DNA of 64,000 nt, taken from positions 1,612,001-1,676,000 of the forward strand of contig NZ_CP071518.1 in NCBI RefSeq assembly GCF_016613535.2. The letters run 5' to 3'. Source of the stretch: Lysobacter solisilvae. GTDB taxonomy: Bacteria; Pseudomonadota; Gammaproteobacteria; Xanthomonadales; Xanthomonadaceae. A program made the translations under genes and the position numbers. The notes beneath the pieces are model-generated. The model was not told the DNA's origin and ran no database searches. It saw only the letters and a list, made by a program, of their open reading frames with translations. Positions 50,873 to 58,528 of this stretch are shown piece by piece; the first letter of the stretch is position 1, and each line of letters begins with the position of its first letter.

Positions 50873-51562
50873 CTAGCGGGTGCCGTACAGGACGACGGTC
50901 TTGCCGCGGGCGTGCAGCTTGCCGTCCACCTGCAGCTTCTTCAGCACCCGGCCGGCCATTTCACGCGAGCAGCCCACCAGGCGCGAGAGCTCCTGGCGGG
51001 AGACGCGGATCTGCGTGCCCTGCGGATGGCTCATGGCCTCGGGTTCCTTCGCCAGGTCGTGCAGGGCGCGGACGATGCGGTCGGTGACGTCGAGGAAGGC
51101 CAGGCGGCCGGCCTTGCGGCTGGTGTCCAGCAGGCGGCGGGAGATCTGCGCGCCGATCTGGTACAGCAGCTTGGGGGCGTCGACCGACAGCCGGGTCAGC
51201 AGCAGGTCGTAGAAGCGCTCGTGGCCGATTTCCGCCAGTTCGCACGGGGTGCGGGTGCGCAGGACCACCTCGCGGTGGTCGCTTTCCACGAACAGGCCCA
51301 GCTCACCGATGAACTCGCCCGGGCCCAGGTAGCCCAGCACCAGCTCACGACCGTCGTCTTCCTCGGTGATGATGCTCACCGAACCGGAGATCAGGTAATA
51401 AATGGTGTTGGCCGGATCGCCGGGGCGGAAGACGTCGGTGCGCGAGGGGTAGCGGCGGCGGTGGCAATGCGCCAGGAAACGCTCGATGGTCGCGTTGTCG
51501 GGCATCAACGGGCTGTGGGTCTTGCGTAGTGCGATCACAGGGTCTACCAGGGATGCGGTCAT
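50873..51562 (-). CDS. clp: Clp, CRP-like global transcription regulator
   Basis: This 229-residue CRP/FNR-family protein has an N-terminal cyclic-nucleotide fold (GDPANTIYYLISGSVSIIT, GEFIGELGLF) and a C-terminal winged helix with the recognition helix in VSRQELSRLVGCSREMAGRVLKKL. It closely matches what I remember of Xanthomonas Clp, which responds to c-di-GMP rather than cAMP. In Lysobacter, Clp controls antibiotic (HSAF, WAP-8294A2), lytic enzyme and motility genes. It is therefore a plausible regulator of the NRPS cluster 6 kb away, although that link is inference. It is divergent from speD. Confidence 0.95.
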   Translation of the reverse strand: MTASLVDPVIALRKTHSPLMPDNATIERFLAHCHRRRYPSRTDVFRPGDPANTIYYLISGSVSIITEEDDGRELVLGYLGPGEFIGELGLFVESDHREVVLRTRTPCELAEIGHERFYDLLLTRLSVDAPKLLYQIGAQISRRLLDTSRKAGRLAFLDVTDRIVRALHDLAKEPEAMSHPQGTQIRVSRQELSRLVGCSREMAGRVLKKLQVDGKLHARGKTVVLYGTR

Positions 51563-51589
51563 CGACGGGACGGAAGTGCGGCAGGCGGC

Positions 51590-51619
51590 AGCATAGGGTC
51601 AAAGCCCGCGCATGGGCAA
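51590..51619 (-). promoter_or_regulatory. Candidate sigma70 promoter of clp
   Basis: Read on the minus strand: TTGCCC, 18-base spacer, TATGCT, about 28 bases before the clp start codon. The match is moderate. No CRP-type TGTGA/TCACA site is seen in the 238-base divergent region. Confidence 0.35.
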
Positions 51620-51737
51620 ATAGTGCCGGATATTGCCCCGGTTCGTCAGGCGCTGACCTCCAGCGGCCAGCCGCGCCGCTTCACGGGGCCCTTCCCCGAC
51701 CGCCCGCAGACTGGCCAGCGGGCCCCGGGGCCTGCGT

Positions 51738-51766
51738 TTGGCCCCCGGGGTCGATTGCCGCATAAT
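51738..51766 (+). promoter_or_regulatory. Candidate sigma70 promoter of speD
   Basis: TTGGCC (51738-51743), 17-base spacer, CATAAT (51761-51766), ending 34 bases before the GTG start. The AT-rich -10 stands out in otherwise GC-rich sequence. Confidence 0.45.
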
Positions 51767-51800
51767 CGCGGCCCTCCCGCCGCCCCACCTGGACACCGAA

Positions 51801-52592
51801 GTGGTCAAGCCGCTGCCGCGCCTGAAGCTCCAAGGTTTCAACAACCTCACCAAGGCGCTCTCGTTCAACATCTACGACGTGTGCTTCGCCGCCTCCGAGG
51901 ATGAGCGCAAGCGCTACATCGAGTACATCGACGAGGCCTACAACGCTGATCGCCTGACCCAGATCCTGACCGATGTGGCGGACATCATCGGGGCGAACAT
52001 CCTCAACATCGCCCGCCAGGACTACGACCCCCAGGGCGCCTCGGTGACGATCCTCATCTCCGAGCAGCCGGTGATCGACAAGGCCGACGCCAAGGGCGTG
52101 ATCGCCGACGCGGTCGTGGCCCACATGGACAAGTCGCACATCACCGTCCACACCTACCCGGAAACCCATCCGGACAGCGGCATCGCCACCTTCCGCGCCG
52201 ACATCGACGTGGCCACCTGCGGCGTGATTTCCCCGCTGAAGGCCCTGAACTACCTGATCGAGAGCCTGGAATCGGACATCGTGGTGATGGACTACCGGGT
52301 GCGCGGCTTCACCCGCGACATCAAGGGCCGCAAGCACTACATCGACCACAAGATCAACTCGATCCAGGACTACCTGGCCAAGAACATCAAGTCGCGCTAC
52401 GAGATGCTCGACGTGAACGTCTACCAGGAAAACATCTTCCACACGAAGATGCACCTGAAGGAGTTCGACCTCGACACCTACCTGTTCGAGGAAAAGGCCA
52501 AGAACCTGTCGTTCAAGGAGCGCATGAAGATCGAAGCGCGCCTGAAGCGGGAGATCGAGGAGCTGTACCACGGGCGGAACCTGGTCGACTGA
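51801..52592 (+). CDS. speD: S-adenosylmethionine decarboxylase proenzyme
   Basis: I chose GTG 51801 (263 residues, [15 protein letters not shown]) because conservation starts there; upstream in-frame sequence back to 51738 overlaps the promoter and is not protein-like. The enzyme supplies decarboxylated SAM for spermidine. The self-cleavage site [12 protein letters not shown] gives the pyruvoyl group from Ser. [16 protein letters not shown] and the [10 protein letters not shown] region match the E. coli-type enzyme, which is longer than the Bacillus type. It stands alone, with no speE next to it, and ends at a strong terminator. Confidence 0.96.
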   Translation: MVKPLPRLKLQGFNNLTKALSFNIYDVCFAASEDERKRYIEYIDEAYNADRLTQILTDVADIIGANILNIARQDYDPQGASVTILISEQPVIDKADAKGVIADAVVAHMDKSHITVHTYPETHPDSGIATFRADIDVATCGVISPLKALNYLIESLESDIVVMDYRVRGFTRDIKGRKHYIDHKINSIQDYLAKNIKSRYEMLDVNVYQENIFHTKMHLKEFDLDTYLFEEKAKNLSFKERMKIEARLKREIEELYHGRNLVD

Positions 52593-52658
52593 CGCGCGCC
52601 AGGTGTATCGATGGCAGCCGCAGGCGTTCAACGCGCCGCGCTCTGATCGACCCCAAGG

Positions 52659-52687
52659 AAAAAGGCCGGCATAAGCCGGCCTTTTTT
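52659..52687 (+). terminator. Rho-independent terminator after speD
   Basis: GGCCGGC (52664-52670), loop ATAA, GCCGGCC (52675-52681), then six T. A matching A-run precedes the stem, so it can also stop transcripts arriving from the other strand. Confidence 0.92.
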
Positions 52688-52689
52688 AT

Positions 52690-52815
52690 GGCCGTCCCTC
52701 CGCCGCTTCCCGGGGCAGGGCAGGGCTGGGGTGGGGTGGGGTGGGGGAAGGAGGTCGCCCGGATTCCAATGTCCCTGCTACCTCCCCCGCTTCGCGGGGG
52801 GAGGGGCCAGATGCA
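52690..52815. repeat. G-rich hairpin repeat of Xanthomonad intergenic type
   Basis: It contains runs of ggggtggggt (52727-52745) and an inverted repeat CCTCCCCCGC-ttc-GCGGGGGGAGG around 52782-52805. The same style (CTTCCCCCGC hairpin followed by ttgggatggggg) recurs at 58291-58334. The family is widely scattered in this group; its role is not known to me. Confidence 0.5.
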
Positions 52816-52831
52816 GGCGGGGGAAGGATCC

Positions 52832-53140
52832 GGTCCGCCAAAAAGAGCCGCGGGCGCATGGCGACTGGTGCAACGGTTCGCCAAAAAGGCGCAACGGTTC
52901 GCCAAAAAGACCCGCGCGCGCATGCCGACTGGTGCAACGGTTCGCCAAAAAGACCCACGCGCGCATGCCGACGGGGGCGACGGTTCACCAAAAAGACCCA
53001 CGCGAGGGTGCCGGCGGTGCGGCGGTCCACCAAAAGACCCAAGCGAGGTTGCCCACTGGTGCGGCGGTTCACCAAAAAGACCCGCGCGAGGGTGCCCACT
53101 GGTGCTGTAGTTCGCCAAAAAGACCCGGCGGAGGGCCGCG
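52832..53140. repeat. 43-base tandem repeat array (about 7.5 units)
   Basis: Units begin with GGTTCGCCAAAAAGACCC-like sequence at 52832, 52875, 52896, 52939, 52982, 53024, 53066 and 53109. The periods are 43, 21, 43, 43, 42, 42 and 43; the 21-base unit is a deletion derivative. The unit is not a multiple of three, so reading frames through it change register and look repetitive on both strands without being genes. It lies between the convergent ends of speD and coq7. Confidence 0.9.
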
Positions 53141-53247
53141 CGGGCGAACTGGAGGGCGCGCAATGCAGCCTGGCGAACGTGGATCCGGAAATCGCTGCGC
53201 GCTGCGGCGCGCTTGAATTTCGCCGCTACTACATCGTTGGCGGTGGC

Positions 53248-53892
53248 CTAGACCCGGTACGCCACCGTCTTCATCAGTTTCGACGCCAGGGCCATCACGG
53301 TCGGCACCGGCGGCGGCAGGCGGCGCGCGCCGCGGGCCCGGGCATGCTCGGCATGGCGGGCCTCGTCGGCCTTCATCACGCCCAGGATCGCGCGGCTGCG
53401 CATGTCGGCGGGGGGCAGGGTCTGCAGGTGCTCGTCCAGGTGCGCCTCGACCTGGCGCTCGGTCTCGACCACGAAACCCAGGTTCCAGCCGTCGCCGCGC
53501 AGTCCGGCGGCGAGGCCGATCGCGTAGCTGCCGGCGTACCACAGCGGGTTGAGCAGGCTGGGCCGGCTGTCGAGTTCGGCCAGGCGCTGCGCGCACCAGG
53601 CCAGGTGGTCGGTCTCTTCCTGCGCCGCCGCCATCAGGTGGGCACGGGTCTGCTCGTCGCGGGCCACGGCGGCCTGGCCGACGTAGAGCGCCTGGGCGCA
53701 GACCTCGCCGACATGGTTGATCCGCATCAGGCCCGCCGCGTGGCGACGCTCGGCGTCGTCGAGCACCACGTCGGGGGCGTCCGCGCCGGGGTTCGGGCGT
53801 TCCGCATGCGGTGCGCCGAAGACCGTGTCGAGGGCGTTCTGGATATCGGAGAGCCAGCGGTCGAGCGGGGTGAGGGTGCGGTTCGCGGTCAT
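53248..53892 (-). CDS. coq7: 3-demethoxyubiquinol 3-hydroxylase (Coq7)
   Basis: This 214-residue diiron ferritin-like hydroxylase acts in ubiquinone synthesis. Iron-binding helices are visible as [26 protein letters not shown] (EExxH), [13 protein letters not shown] and [12 protein letters not shown] (DExxH). Bacteria use Coq7, UbiF or others for this step; this one is the Coq7 type common in Xanthomonads. The start is 35 bases beyond the upstream Fe-S gene on the same strand, so they may share a transcript. Confidence 0.95.
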   Translation of the reverse strand: MTANRTLTPLDRWLSDIQNALDTVFGAPHAERPNPGADAPDVVLDDAERRHAAGLMRINHVGEVCAQALYVGQAAVARDEQTRAHLMAAAQEETDHLAWCAQRLAELDSRPSLLNPLWYAGSYAIGLAAGLRGDGWNLGFVVETERQVEAHLDEHLQTLPPADMRSRAILGVMKADEARHAEHARARGARRLPPPVPTVMALASKLMKTVAYRV

Positions 53893-53927
53893 GGGGGGCA
53901 GTGTACGGAAGGGGTCGTTGCGGCGCG

Positions 53928-55154
53928 TCAGTGCGACGCGCCGGCGGCCAGCGCCGAGGCCAGGAATTCCAGCGGATGCAGCACGGGCGCAGCGCCTCCC
54001 CCGGCCAAGTGCAGGCGGCAGCCGATGTTCGCGCTGAGCAGCAACTGCGCGCCGCTGCGCGCGAACTGGTCCAGTAGCGGCGCCCGGTACTCCGCGGCGG
54101 TGGCCGGGTCGCGCAGCATCTGCAGGCCGGCGGCGCCGCAGCAGCCCAGGCCGGCGTCGAGTTCGACCACTTCCAGCTGCGGCACGTTCCGCAGCAGCCG
54201 GCGCAGGTCGTCGACCGAACCCACCACGTTGCGCTGCGTGCAGGGCAGGTGCAGCGCCACGCGCAGCGGGGTCGGCTGGAAGTCCAGGCGGTCCGCGCGG
54301 GCGGCAATCCAGGCGCTGGCGTCATGCACGCGCGGCGTCCCCGGCGTCGCCAGCGCCTGGGCGACCGCCTCGTGGCAGCCCGTCGCCAGGCTGAGGACCG
54401 TGGCCACGCCGTCGAAGGCCGCCCGGTTCGTTGCCTGCAGTGCCTGCGACGCGGGCACGTCGCCGGCATGCGCGTGCAGGCTGCCGCAGCAGGCCTGGCG
54501 GGGCACGCTGACCACGGCGACGTCCAGCGCCGCGCACAGCCGAGTGACCGCGCGCCGCAGGGGCGCTTCGTAGACGTCGGCGACGCAGCCGCTGAACAGG
54601 GCGACGCGCTCGCCGCCAGCCGGCGTCGGGTGCTGGTTCGAGGCCGGGGCGCGGTCCGCAGCCGGCGAACCGGGAGCCGGGGGCGGCCGGGCCAACAGGT
54701 GCAGCCGGGCCGGGAGCACGCCGTACAGCCGCTGGTAGGTCCGGAGCAGGCGGCGCAGCCACGCCGGCCGGGCAGCCAGGGCCAGGACGACGCGCTCGAG
54801 CCACCCCGGCGGCCGCCGGTCCCGCTGGCGCTGGCGCGCCAGGACCAGCAGGTGCCCGTATTCGACCCCGGCCGGGCAGACGGCCTCACAGCGGCGGCAG
54901 CCCAGGCACTGGTCCAGGTGGGTTTCGCCGGCGGGCGAGGGGGGGATGGTCTCCAGCGCCCAGGCCCGGGCCAAGGCGATCCGGCCCCGCGGGGACTCCG
55001 ATTCCAGGGCGCTGCGGCCGTAGGTAGGGCAGCTGGGCAGGCATAATCCGCACTGCACGCAGCGGTCCGCCAGAGCCAGCAGGGCGTCCGGACGGCCCCC
55101 GTCGCGCGGTCCGGTGGAGCCGGCAGGGGCGGCGAGGGCGACCGGGGGCGACAT
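53928..55154 (-). CDS. GlcF-like (Fe-S)-binding oxidoreductase subunit
   Basis: I chose the start at 55154 (408 residues, [12 protein letters not shown]); the longer frame upstream runs into the rplM promoter. Two 4Fe-4S motifs are present, [14 protein letters not shown] and [14 protein letters not shown], then two CCG-type domains with ACCGSLH and LGCCGAAG. Sequence around the first clusters ([19 protein letters not shown]) is that of glycolate oxidase subunit GlcF. No glcD or glcE lies nearby, so the partner flavoprotein would be elsewhere. It is divergent from rplM. Confidence 0.85.
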   Translation of the reverse strand: MSPPVALAAPAGSTGPRDGGRPDALLALADRCVQCGLCLPSCPTYGRSALESESPRGRIALARAWALETIPPSPAGETHLDQCLGCRRCEAVCPAGVEYGHLLVLARQRQRDRRPPGWLERVVLALAARPAWLRRLLRTYQRLYGVLPARLHLLARPPPAPGSPAADRAPASNQHPTPAGGERVALFSGCVADVYEAPLRRAVTRLCAALDVAVVSVPRQACCGSLHAHAGDVPASQALQATNRAAFDGVATVLSLATGCHEAVAQALATPGTPRVHDASAWIAARADRLDFQPTPLRVALHLPCTQRNVVGSVDDLRRLLRNVPQLEVVELDAGLGCCGAAGLQMLRDPATAAEYRAPLLDQFARSGAQLLLSANIGCRLHLAGGGAAPVLHPLEFLASALAAGASH

Positions 55155-55187
55155 GGCCGGCGATGCTAGCACGCGGGTTTTCCGGGC

Positions 55188-55216
55188 TTGCGCCGCTGAA
55201 CGCAGCTGGCTATCAT
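55188..55216 (+). promoter_or_regulatory. Candidate sigma70 promoter of rplM-rpsI
   Basis: TTGCGC (55188-55193), 17-base spacer, TATCAT (55211-55216). This leaves a leader of about 90 bases before the rplM ATG, long enough for autoregulation by L13. Confidence 0.55.
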
Positions 55217-55313
55217 CCCGCTTCTTTCGTTCCACCTCCACAACGCGAGGCGAAGTTCCGCGGGCCGCCGGCCTGTGCAATCAGCCCGACCAGGTAACCC
55301 CAAGAACTCCGTC

Positions 55314-55742
55314 ATGAATACTTTTACCGCCAAGAACGAGACCGTCCAGCGCGACTGGTACATCGTTGACGCCGAAGGCAAGACCCTCGGCCGCCTGTGC
55401 ACCGAACTCGCGCGCCGTCTGCGCGGCAAGCACAAGCCCGTCTACACCCCTCACGTCGACACCGGCGATTACCTGGTGGTGATCAATGCCGAGAAGATCG
55501 TGGTCACCGGCAAGAAGCTGACGGACAAGATGTACTACCGGTTCACCGGTTACATCGGCAACCTGAAGTCCGAAACCCTGGGCCAGGCGCTTGAGCGCCA
55601 CCCCGAGCGCGTCATCGAGATCGCCGTGAAGGGCATGCTGCCCAAGAACACGCTGGGTCGCGCGATGTACCGCAAGCTCAAGGTCTACAAGGGCTCCGAA
55701 CATCCGCACGCCGCGCAGCAGCCGCAGCCGCTCGACTTCTAA
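55314..55742 (+). CDS. rplM: 50S ribosomal protein L13
   Basis: This is a 142-residue protein of normal length. [20 protein letters not shown] at the start, [23 protein letters not shown] and the [21 protein letters not shown] signature identify it. The start ATG 55314 ([10 protein letters not shown]) is where homologues begin. It is followed after 12 bases by rpsI, the usual pair. Confidence 0.98.
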   Translation: MNTFTAKNETVQRDWYIVDAEGKTLGRLCTELARRLRGKHKPVYTPHVDTGDYLVVINAEKIVVTGKKLTDKMYYRFTGYIGNLKSETLGQALERHPERVIEIAVKGMLPKNTLGRAMYRKLKVYKGSEHPHAAQQPQPLDF

Positions 55743-55754
55743 GGCATCCAGCAC

Positions 55755-56147
55755 ATGGCACTCCAGCAGAATTACGGCACCGGCCGTCGCAAGTCCTCCA
55801 CCGCCCGCGTGTTCCTGCGCAAGGGCGATGGCAAGATCACCATCAACCAGCGTCCGATCGACGAGTTCTTCGGTCGCGAGACCGCGCGCATGATCGTGCG
55901 CCAGCCGCTCGAGCTGACCAAGTCGACCGACAAGTTCGACGTCGTCGTCACCGTCGCCGGCGGCGGCATCACCGGCCAGGCCGGTGCGATCCGCCTGGGC
56001 ATCTCGCGCGCGCTGGTCGAGTATGATGAAAGCCTGAAGAACGAGCTTCGCAAGGCCGGCTTCATGACCCGCGACGCCCGCGAAGTCGAGCGCAAGAAGG
56101 TCGGTCTGCACAAGGCACGTCGTGCCACCCAGTTCTCGAAGCGCTAA
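55755..56147 (+). CDS. rpsI: 30S ribosomal protein S9
   Basis: This is a 130-residue protein. It begins [19 protein letters not shown] and ends with the basic tail [20 protein letters not shown] followed by SKR, whose terminal Lys-Arg reaches the ribosomal P site. [19 protein letters not shown] is the S9 signature. A tRNA gene starts only 33 bases after its stop. Confidence 0.98.
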   Translation: MALQQNYGTGRRKSSTARVFLRKGDGKITINQRPIDEFFGRETARMIVRQPLELTKSTDKFDVVVTVAGGGITGQAGAIRLGISRALVEYDESLKNELRKAGFMTRDAREVERKKVGLHKARRATQFSKR

Positions 56148-56150
56148 TAT
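56122..56150 (+). promoter_or_regulatory. Candidate tRNA-Gln promoter overlapping the rpsI end
   Basis: GTGCCA (56122-56127), 17-base spacer, TAATAT (56145-56150), overlapping the rpsI stop codon and about 30 bases before the tRNA. Alternatively the tRNA is processed from the rplM-rpsI transcript. Confidence 0.35.
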
Positions 56151-56180
56151 TCGAGACTGTAGTTTCAAGCCAGTTTCCAC

Positions 56181-56255
56181 AGCCCCGTCGCCAAGCGGTA
56201 AGGCACCTGACTCTGACTCAGGCATTCGGTGGTTCGAATCCATCCGGGGCTGCCA
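56181..56255 (+). tRNA. tRNA-Gln (CUG anticodon)
   Basis: This is a 75-base cloverleaf with acceptor AGCCCCG/CGGGGCT, discriminator G and an encoded CCA. The anticodon arm is CCTGA-CTCTGAC-TCAGG, placing CTG at positions 34-36, which reads CAG. The T-loop is GGTTCGAATCC. A strong terminator follows. Confidence 0.95.
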
Positions 56256-56267
56256 GCTTCAACAAGA

Positions 56268-56291
56268 AACCCGCCGAAAGGCGGGTTTTTT
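56268..56291 (+). terminator. Rho-independent terminator after tRNA-Gln
   Basis: AACCCGCC, GAAA tetraloop, GGCGGG, then six T. It ends the tRNA transcript and perhaps the whole rplM-rpsI-tRNA unit. Confidence 0.93.
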
Positions 56292-56443
56292 GTTGCCAGC
56301 GCCACGGCCGCGGCTGTGCGCCGGCGAGCCGGGCTGGGGGCGGCCGGTCGCGGCGGGCCCGACGCAAAGCCGTTCCGCGGCAGGTCCGCAACGCACCCCG
56401 ACGCCGCGTCCCTTACATTTCCCCTTCCGCGACGGCGCCGCCG

Positions 56444-56476
56444 TTCCCCGTCTCCCTGCAATTAATTACAATTGCA
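56444..56476 (+). promoter_or_regulatory. Promoter with overlapping operator upstream of the FAH-family gene
   Basis: A perfect inverted repeat, TGCAATT-N6-AATTGCA (56457-56476), forms an AT-rich island in GC-rich DNA. TACAAT (56467-56472) within it is a near-consensus -10, with TTCCCC 17 bases upstream as a weak -35. The ATG of the hydrolase lies 37 bases after the repeat. A dimeric repressor, for example of MarR or IclR type as in homogentisate pathways, could block this promoter; the regulator is not in the window. Confidence 0.5.
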
Positions 56477-56513
56477 ACTATCGCGCCCCGGCGCTGGATC
56501 CCCTGGAGTTCCC

Positions 56514-57506
56514 ATGAAGCTCGGTTCCCTGAAGGAAGGCGGCCGCGACGGCACCCTGATCGTGGTGTCGCGCGACCTGACCCGCGCGGTGCGGGCGACC
56601 GGCATCGCCGATACCCTGCAGCGCGCGCTGGAGGACTGGTCGAACGTCGCGCCCCGGCTCAACGCCCTGTCCGAATCGCTCAATGCCGGCCAGGCCGCCG
56701 ATGCGTTCGACGTCGACATGGCCGCGCTCGCCGCGCCGCTGCCGCGCGCCTATGAGTTCGTCGACGGCAGCGCCTACCTGCCGCACGTCGAGCGAGTGCG
56801 CCGCGCCCGTGGCGCGGAAGTGCCCGAGAGCTTCTATGTCGATCCGCTGATGTACCAGGCGGTGAGCGCCGGCTTCTACGGCCCGCGCGACCCGGTGCGC
56901 GTGGTCAGCGAGGACTACGGCATCGACCTGGAGGCCGAAGTCGTCATCGTCACCGACGACGTGCCCATGGCCGTCACGCCCGAGGCCGCGGCCGCGCATA
57001 TCCAGCTGGTCGGCCTGGTCAACGACGTGTCGCTGCGCAACCTGATCCCCAACGAGCTGGCCAAGGGCTTCGGCTTCCTGCAGTCCAAGCCGCGTTCGGC
57101 GCTCAGCCCGGTCTTCGTCACCCCCGACGAGCTGGGCGAGGCCTGGCAGGACAGCAAGGTGCACCTGCCGCTGGTGACGCACATCAACGGCGCCTGGTTC
57201 GGCGCGCCGGAGGCGGGCGTGGACATGCAGTTCAGCTTCGCCGACCTGGTCGCGCACGCGGCCAAGACCCGTCCGTTGTCGGCCGGCACGATCGTGGGAT
57301 CGGGCACGGTGGCCAACGAGGACACCTCGCTCGGTGCTTCCTGCTTCGCCGAGCGCCGCACCGTGGAGACCCTGGAGACGGGCAAGCCGGTCACGCCCTT
57401 CATGTCCTTCGGCGACACCGTGCGCATCGAAATGCGGACCCGCGAGGGCCAGGACATCTTCGGCGCCATCGAGCAGCGCATCGTCCGCGAGGCCGCCGGC
57501 GCCTGA
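56514..57506 (+). CDS. Fumarylacetoacetate hydrolase-family protein
   Basis: I chose ATG 56514 (330 residues, MKLGSLKEGGRDG), which has GGAG upstream; the longer frame from 56472 runs through the operator. FAH-fold markers are YGIDLEAEVVIVTDD (metal Glu residues), LVNDVSLRNLIPNE, GFLQSKPRSALSPVFV and GTIVGSGTVANED. Its partner 118 bases downstream is maleylacetoacetate isomerase, so it probably hydrolyses fumarylacetoacetate in tyrosine/homogentisate breakdown. Fumarylpyruvate hydrolysis (gentisate pathway) is the alternative. Confidence 0.92.
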   Translation: MKLGSLKEGGRDGTLIVVSRDLTRAVRATGIADTLQRALEDWSNVAPRLNALSESLNAGQAADAFDVDMAALAAPLPRAYEFVDGSAYLPHVERVRRARGAEVPESFYVDPLMYQAVSAGFYGPRDPVRVVSEDYGIDLEAEVVIVTDDVPMAVTPEAAAAHIQLVGLVNDVSLRNLIPNELAKGFGFLQSKPRSALSPVFVTPDELGEAWQDSKVHLPLVTHINGAWFGAPEAGVDMQFSFADLVAHAAKTRPLSAGTIVGSGTVANEDTSLGASCFAERRTVETLETGKPVTPFMSFGDTVRIEMRTREGQDIFGAIEQRIVREAAGA

Positions 57507-57624
57507 CCGGCGGCGGCGCCACGCCGGCGAAGGGGATTCCCCCCGGAGCCCGCGGCCCGCTAAGGTGCGAGCAGCGCAATGCGGACCTGCCGCCGGCAGG
57601 TCCGGGAATGTTCGGTGGGGCACC

Positions 57625-58284
57625 ATGACCGATCAAATCACGCTGTACTCCTACTGGCGGTCCAGCGCCGCCTACCGCGTGCGCATCGGCCTGAACCTGA
57701 AAGGCCTGCGCTACGAGATCCAGCCCGTGCACCTGCTGCGCGACGGCGGCGAGCAGCACACCCCGGCCTTCCGCAAGACCAACCCGCAGGGGCTGGTGCC
57801 GGTGCTGGAGCACGGCAACCGCCAGCTGCGGCAGTCCCTGGCGATCCTGGAATACCTCGACGAGACCTGGCCCGACCGGCCGCTGTTGCCGGCCACCGCG
57901 CGCGCACGCCAGCGCGCCCGCGCCATCGCGCAGGCGATCGCCTGCGACGTGCATCCGCTCAACAACCTGCGCGTGCTGAAGTACTTCGAGCACGAGTGGC
58001 ACGTGCCCCAGCCCGAACGCGACACCTGGGTGAAGCACTGGATCAATGAAGGCTTCGCCGCGATCGAGGAAATGCTCGGCGGCCACCTGTCCACCGGCCA
58101 GTACTGCGAAGGCGAGGCCCCGACCATCGCCGACTGCTGCCTGGTGCCGCAGGTCTACAACGCACGCCGCTTCGGCGTGGACATCGCGGCCTATCCGACC
58201 ATCGCGCGCATCGAGCAGGCCTGCCTGGCACTGGCGGCCTTCGACCTGGCGCGCCCGGAACGCCAGCCGGACCGGCCGGAGTAG
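57625..58284 (+). CDS. maiA: Maleylacetoacetate isomerase (zeta-class GST)
   Basis: This 219-residue protein starts at ATG 57625. The N-terminal thioredoxin fold has SYWRSSAAYRVRIGLNLKG. The zeta-class motif is normally SSCxWRVRIAL; here its Cys is replaced by Ala, as in some bacterial members. TNPQGLVPVLE and the C-terminal EGEAPTIADCCLVPQVYNA complete the family pattern. It isomerises maleylacetoacetate or maleylpyruvate using glutathione. It forms a two-gene unit with the preceding FAH-family hydrolase. Confidence 0.93.
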   Translation: MTDQITLYSYWRSSAAYRVRIGLNLKGLRYEIQPVHLLRDGGEQHTPAFRKTNPQGLVPVLEHGNRQLRQSLAILEYLDETWPDRPLLPATARARQRARAIAQAIACDVHPLNNLRVLKYFEHEWHVPQPERDTWVKHWINEGFAAIEEMLGGHLSTGQYCEGEAPTIADCCLVPQVYNARRFGVDIAAYPTIARIEQACLALAAFDLARPERQPDRPE

Positions 58285-58290
58285 ACAGCT

Positions 58291-58334
58291 CCTTCCCCCG
58301 CTGGGCGGGGGAAGGTTGGGATGGGGGCCGACGG
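58291..58334. repeat. Hairpin repeat of Xanthomonad intergenic type
   Basis: CCTTCCCCCGC (58291-58301), loop TGG, GCGGGGGAAGG (58305-58315), followed by ttgggatggggg. It resembles the element at 52690-52815, and a partial copy (ggggaaggttgggg) occurs at 58401. It may also act as the maiA terminator. Confidence 0.55.
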
Positions 58335-58472
58335 TCGCCGCGTCCTCAACCCAGCCACGGCCTGCTTGTTGGCCGCTGCACAAGATCAAATGCACTTGCC
58401 CGGGGAAGGTTGGGGGGCGGCACGCCAAGTCCCTCCCGCGACGCAGGCCAGGAAGCGGATGTCCAGAAAGCA

Positions 58473-58498
58473 GAACGCCCGGGTTTCCCCGGGCGTTC
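58473..58498 (-). terminator. Terminator of pilU
   Basis: On the minus strand GAACGCCCGGG, GAAA tetraloop, CCCGGGCGTTC, then tgctttctg. It lies 30 bases after the pilU stop. Confidence 0.75.
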
Positions 58499-58528
58499 CC
58501 ATAAGCAGGCTGCGAGATGCGCGGCGCT

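Noticed and set aside
52832..53140. CRISPR array
   Set aside because: The units are directly tandem with no unique spacers, and no cas gene is present.
52741..54573. Long + strand open frame across the tandem repeat and coq7
   Set aside because: It runs through a 43-base repeat array and then antisense to coq7 and the Fe-S gene. It shows no protein-like conservation.
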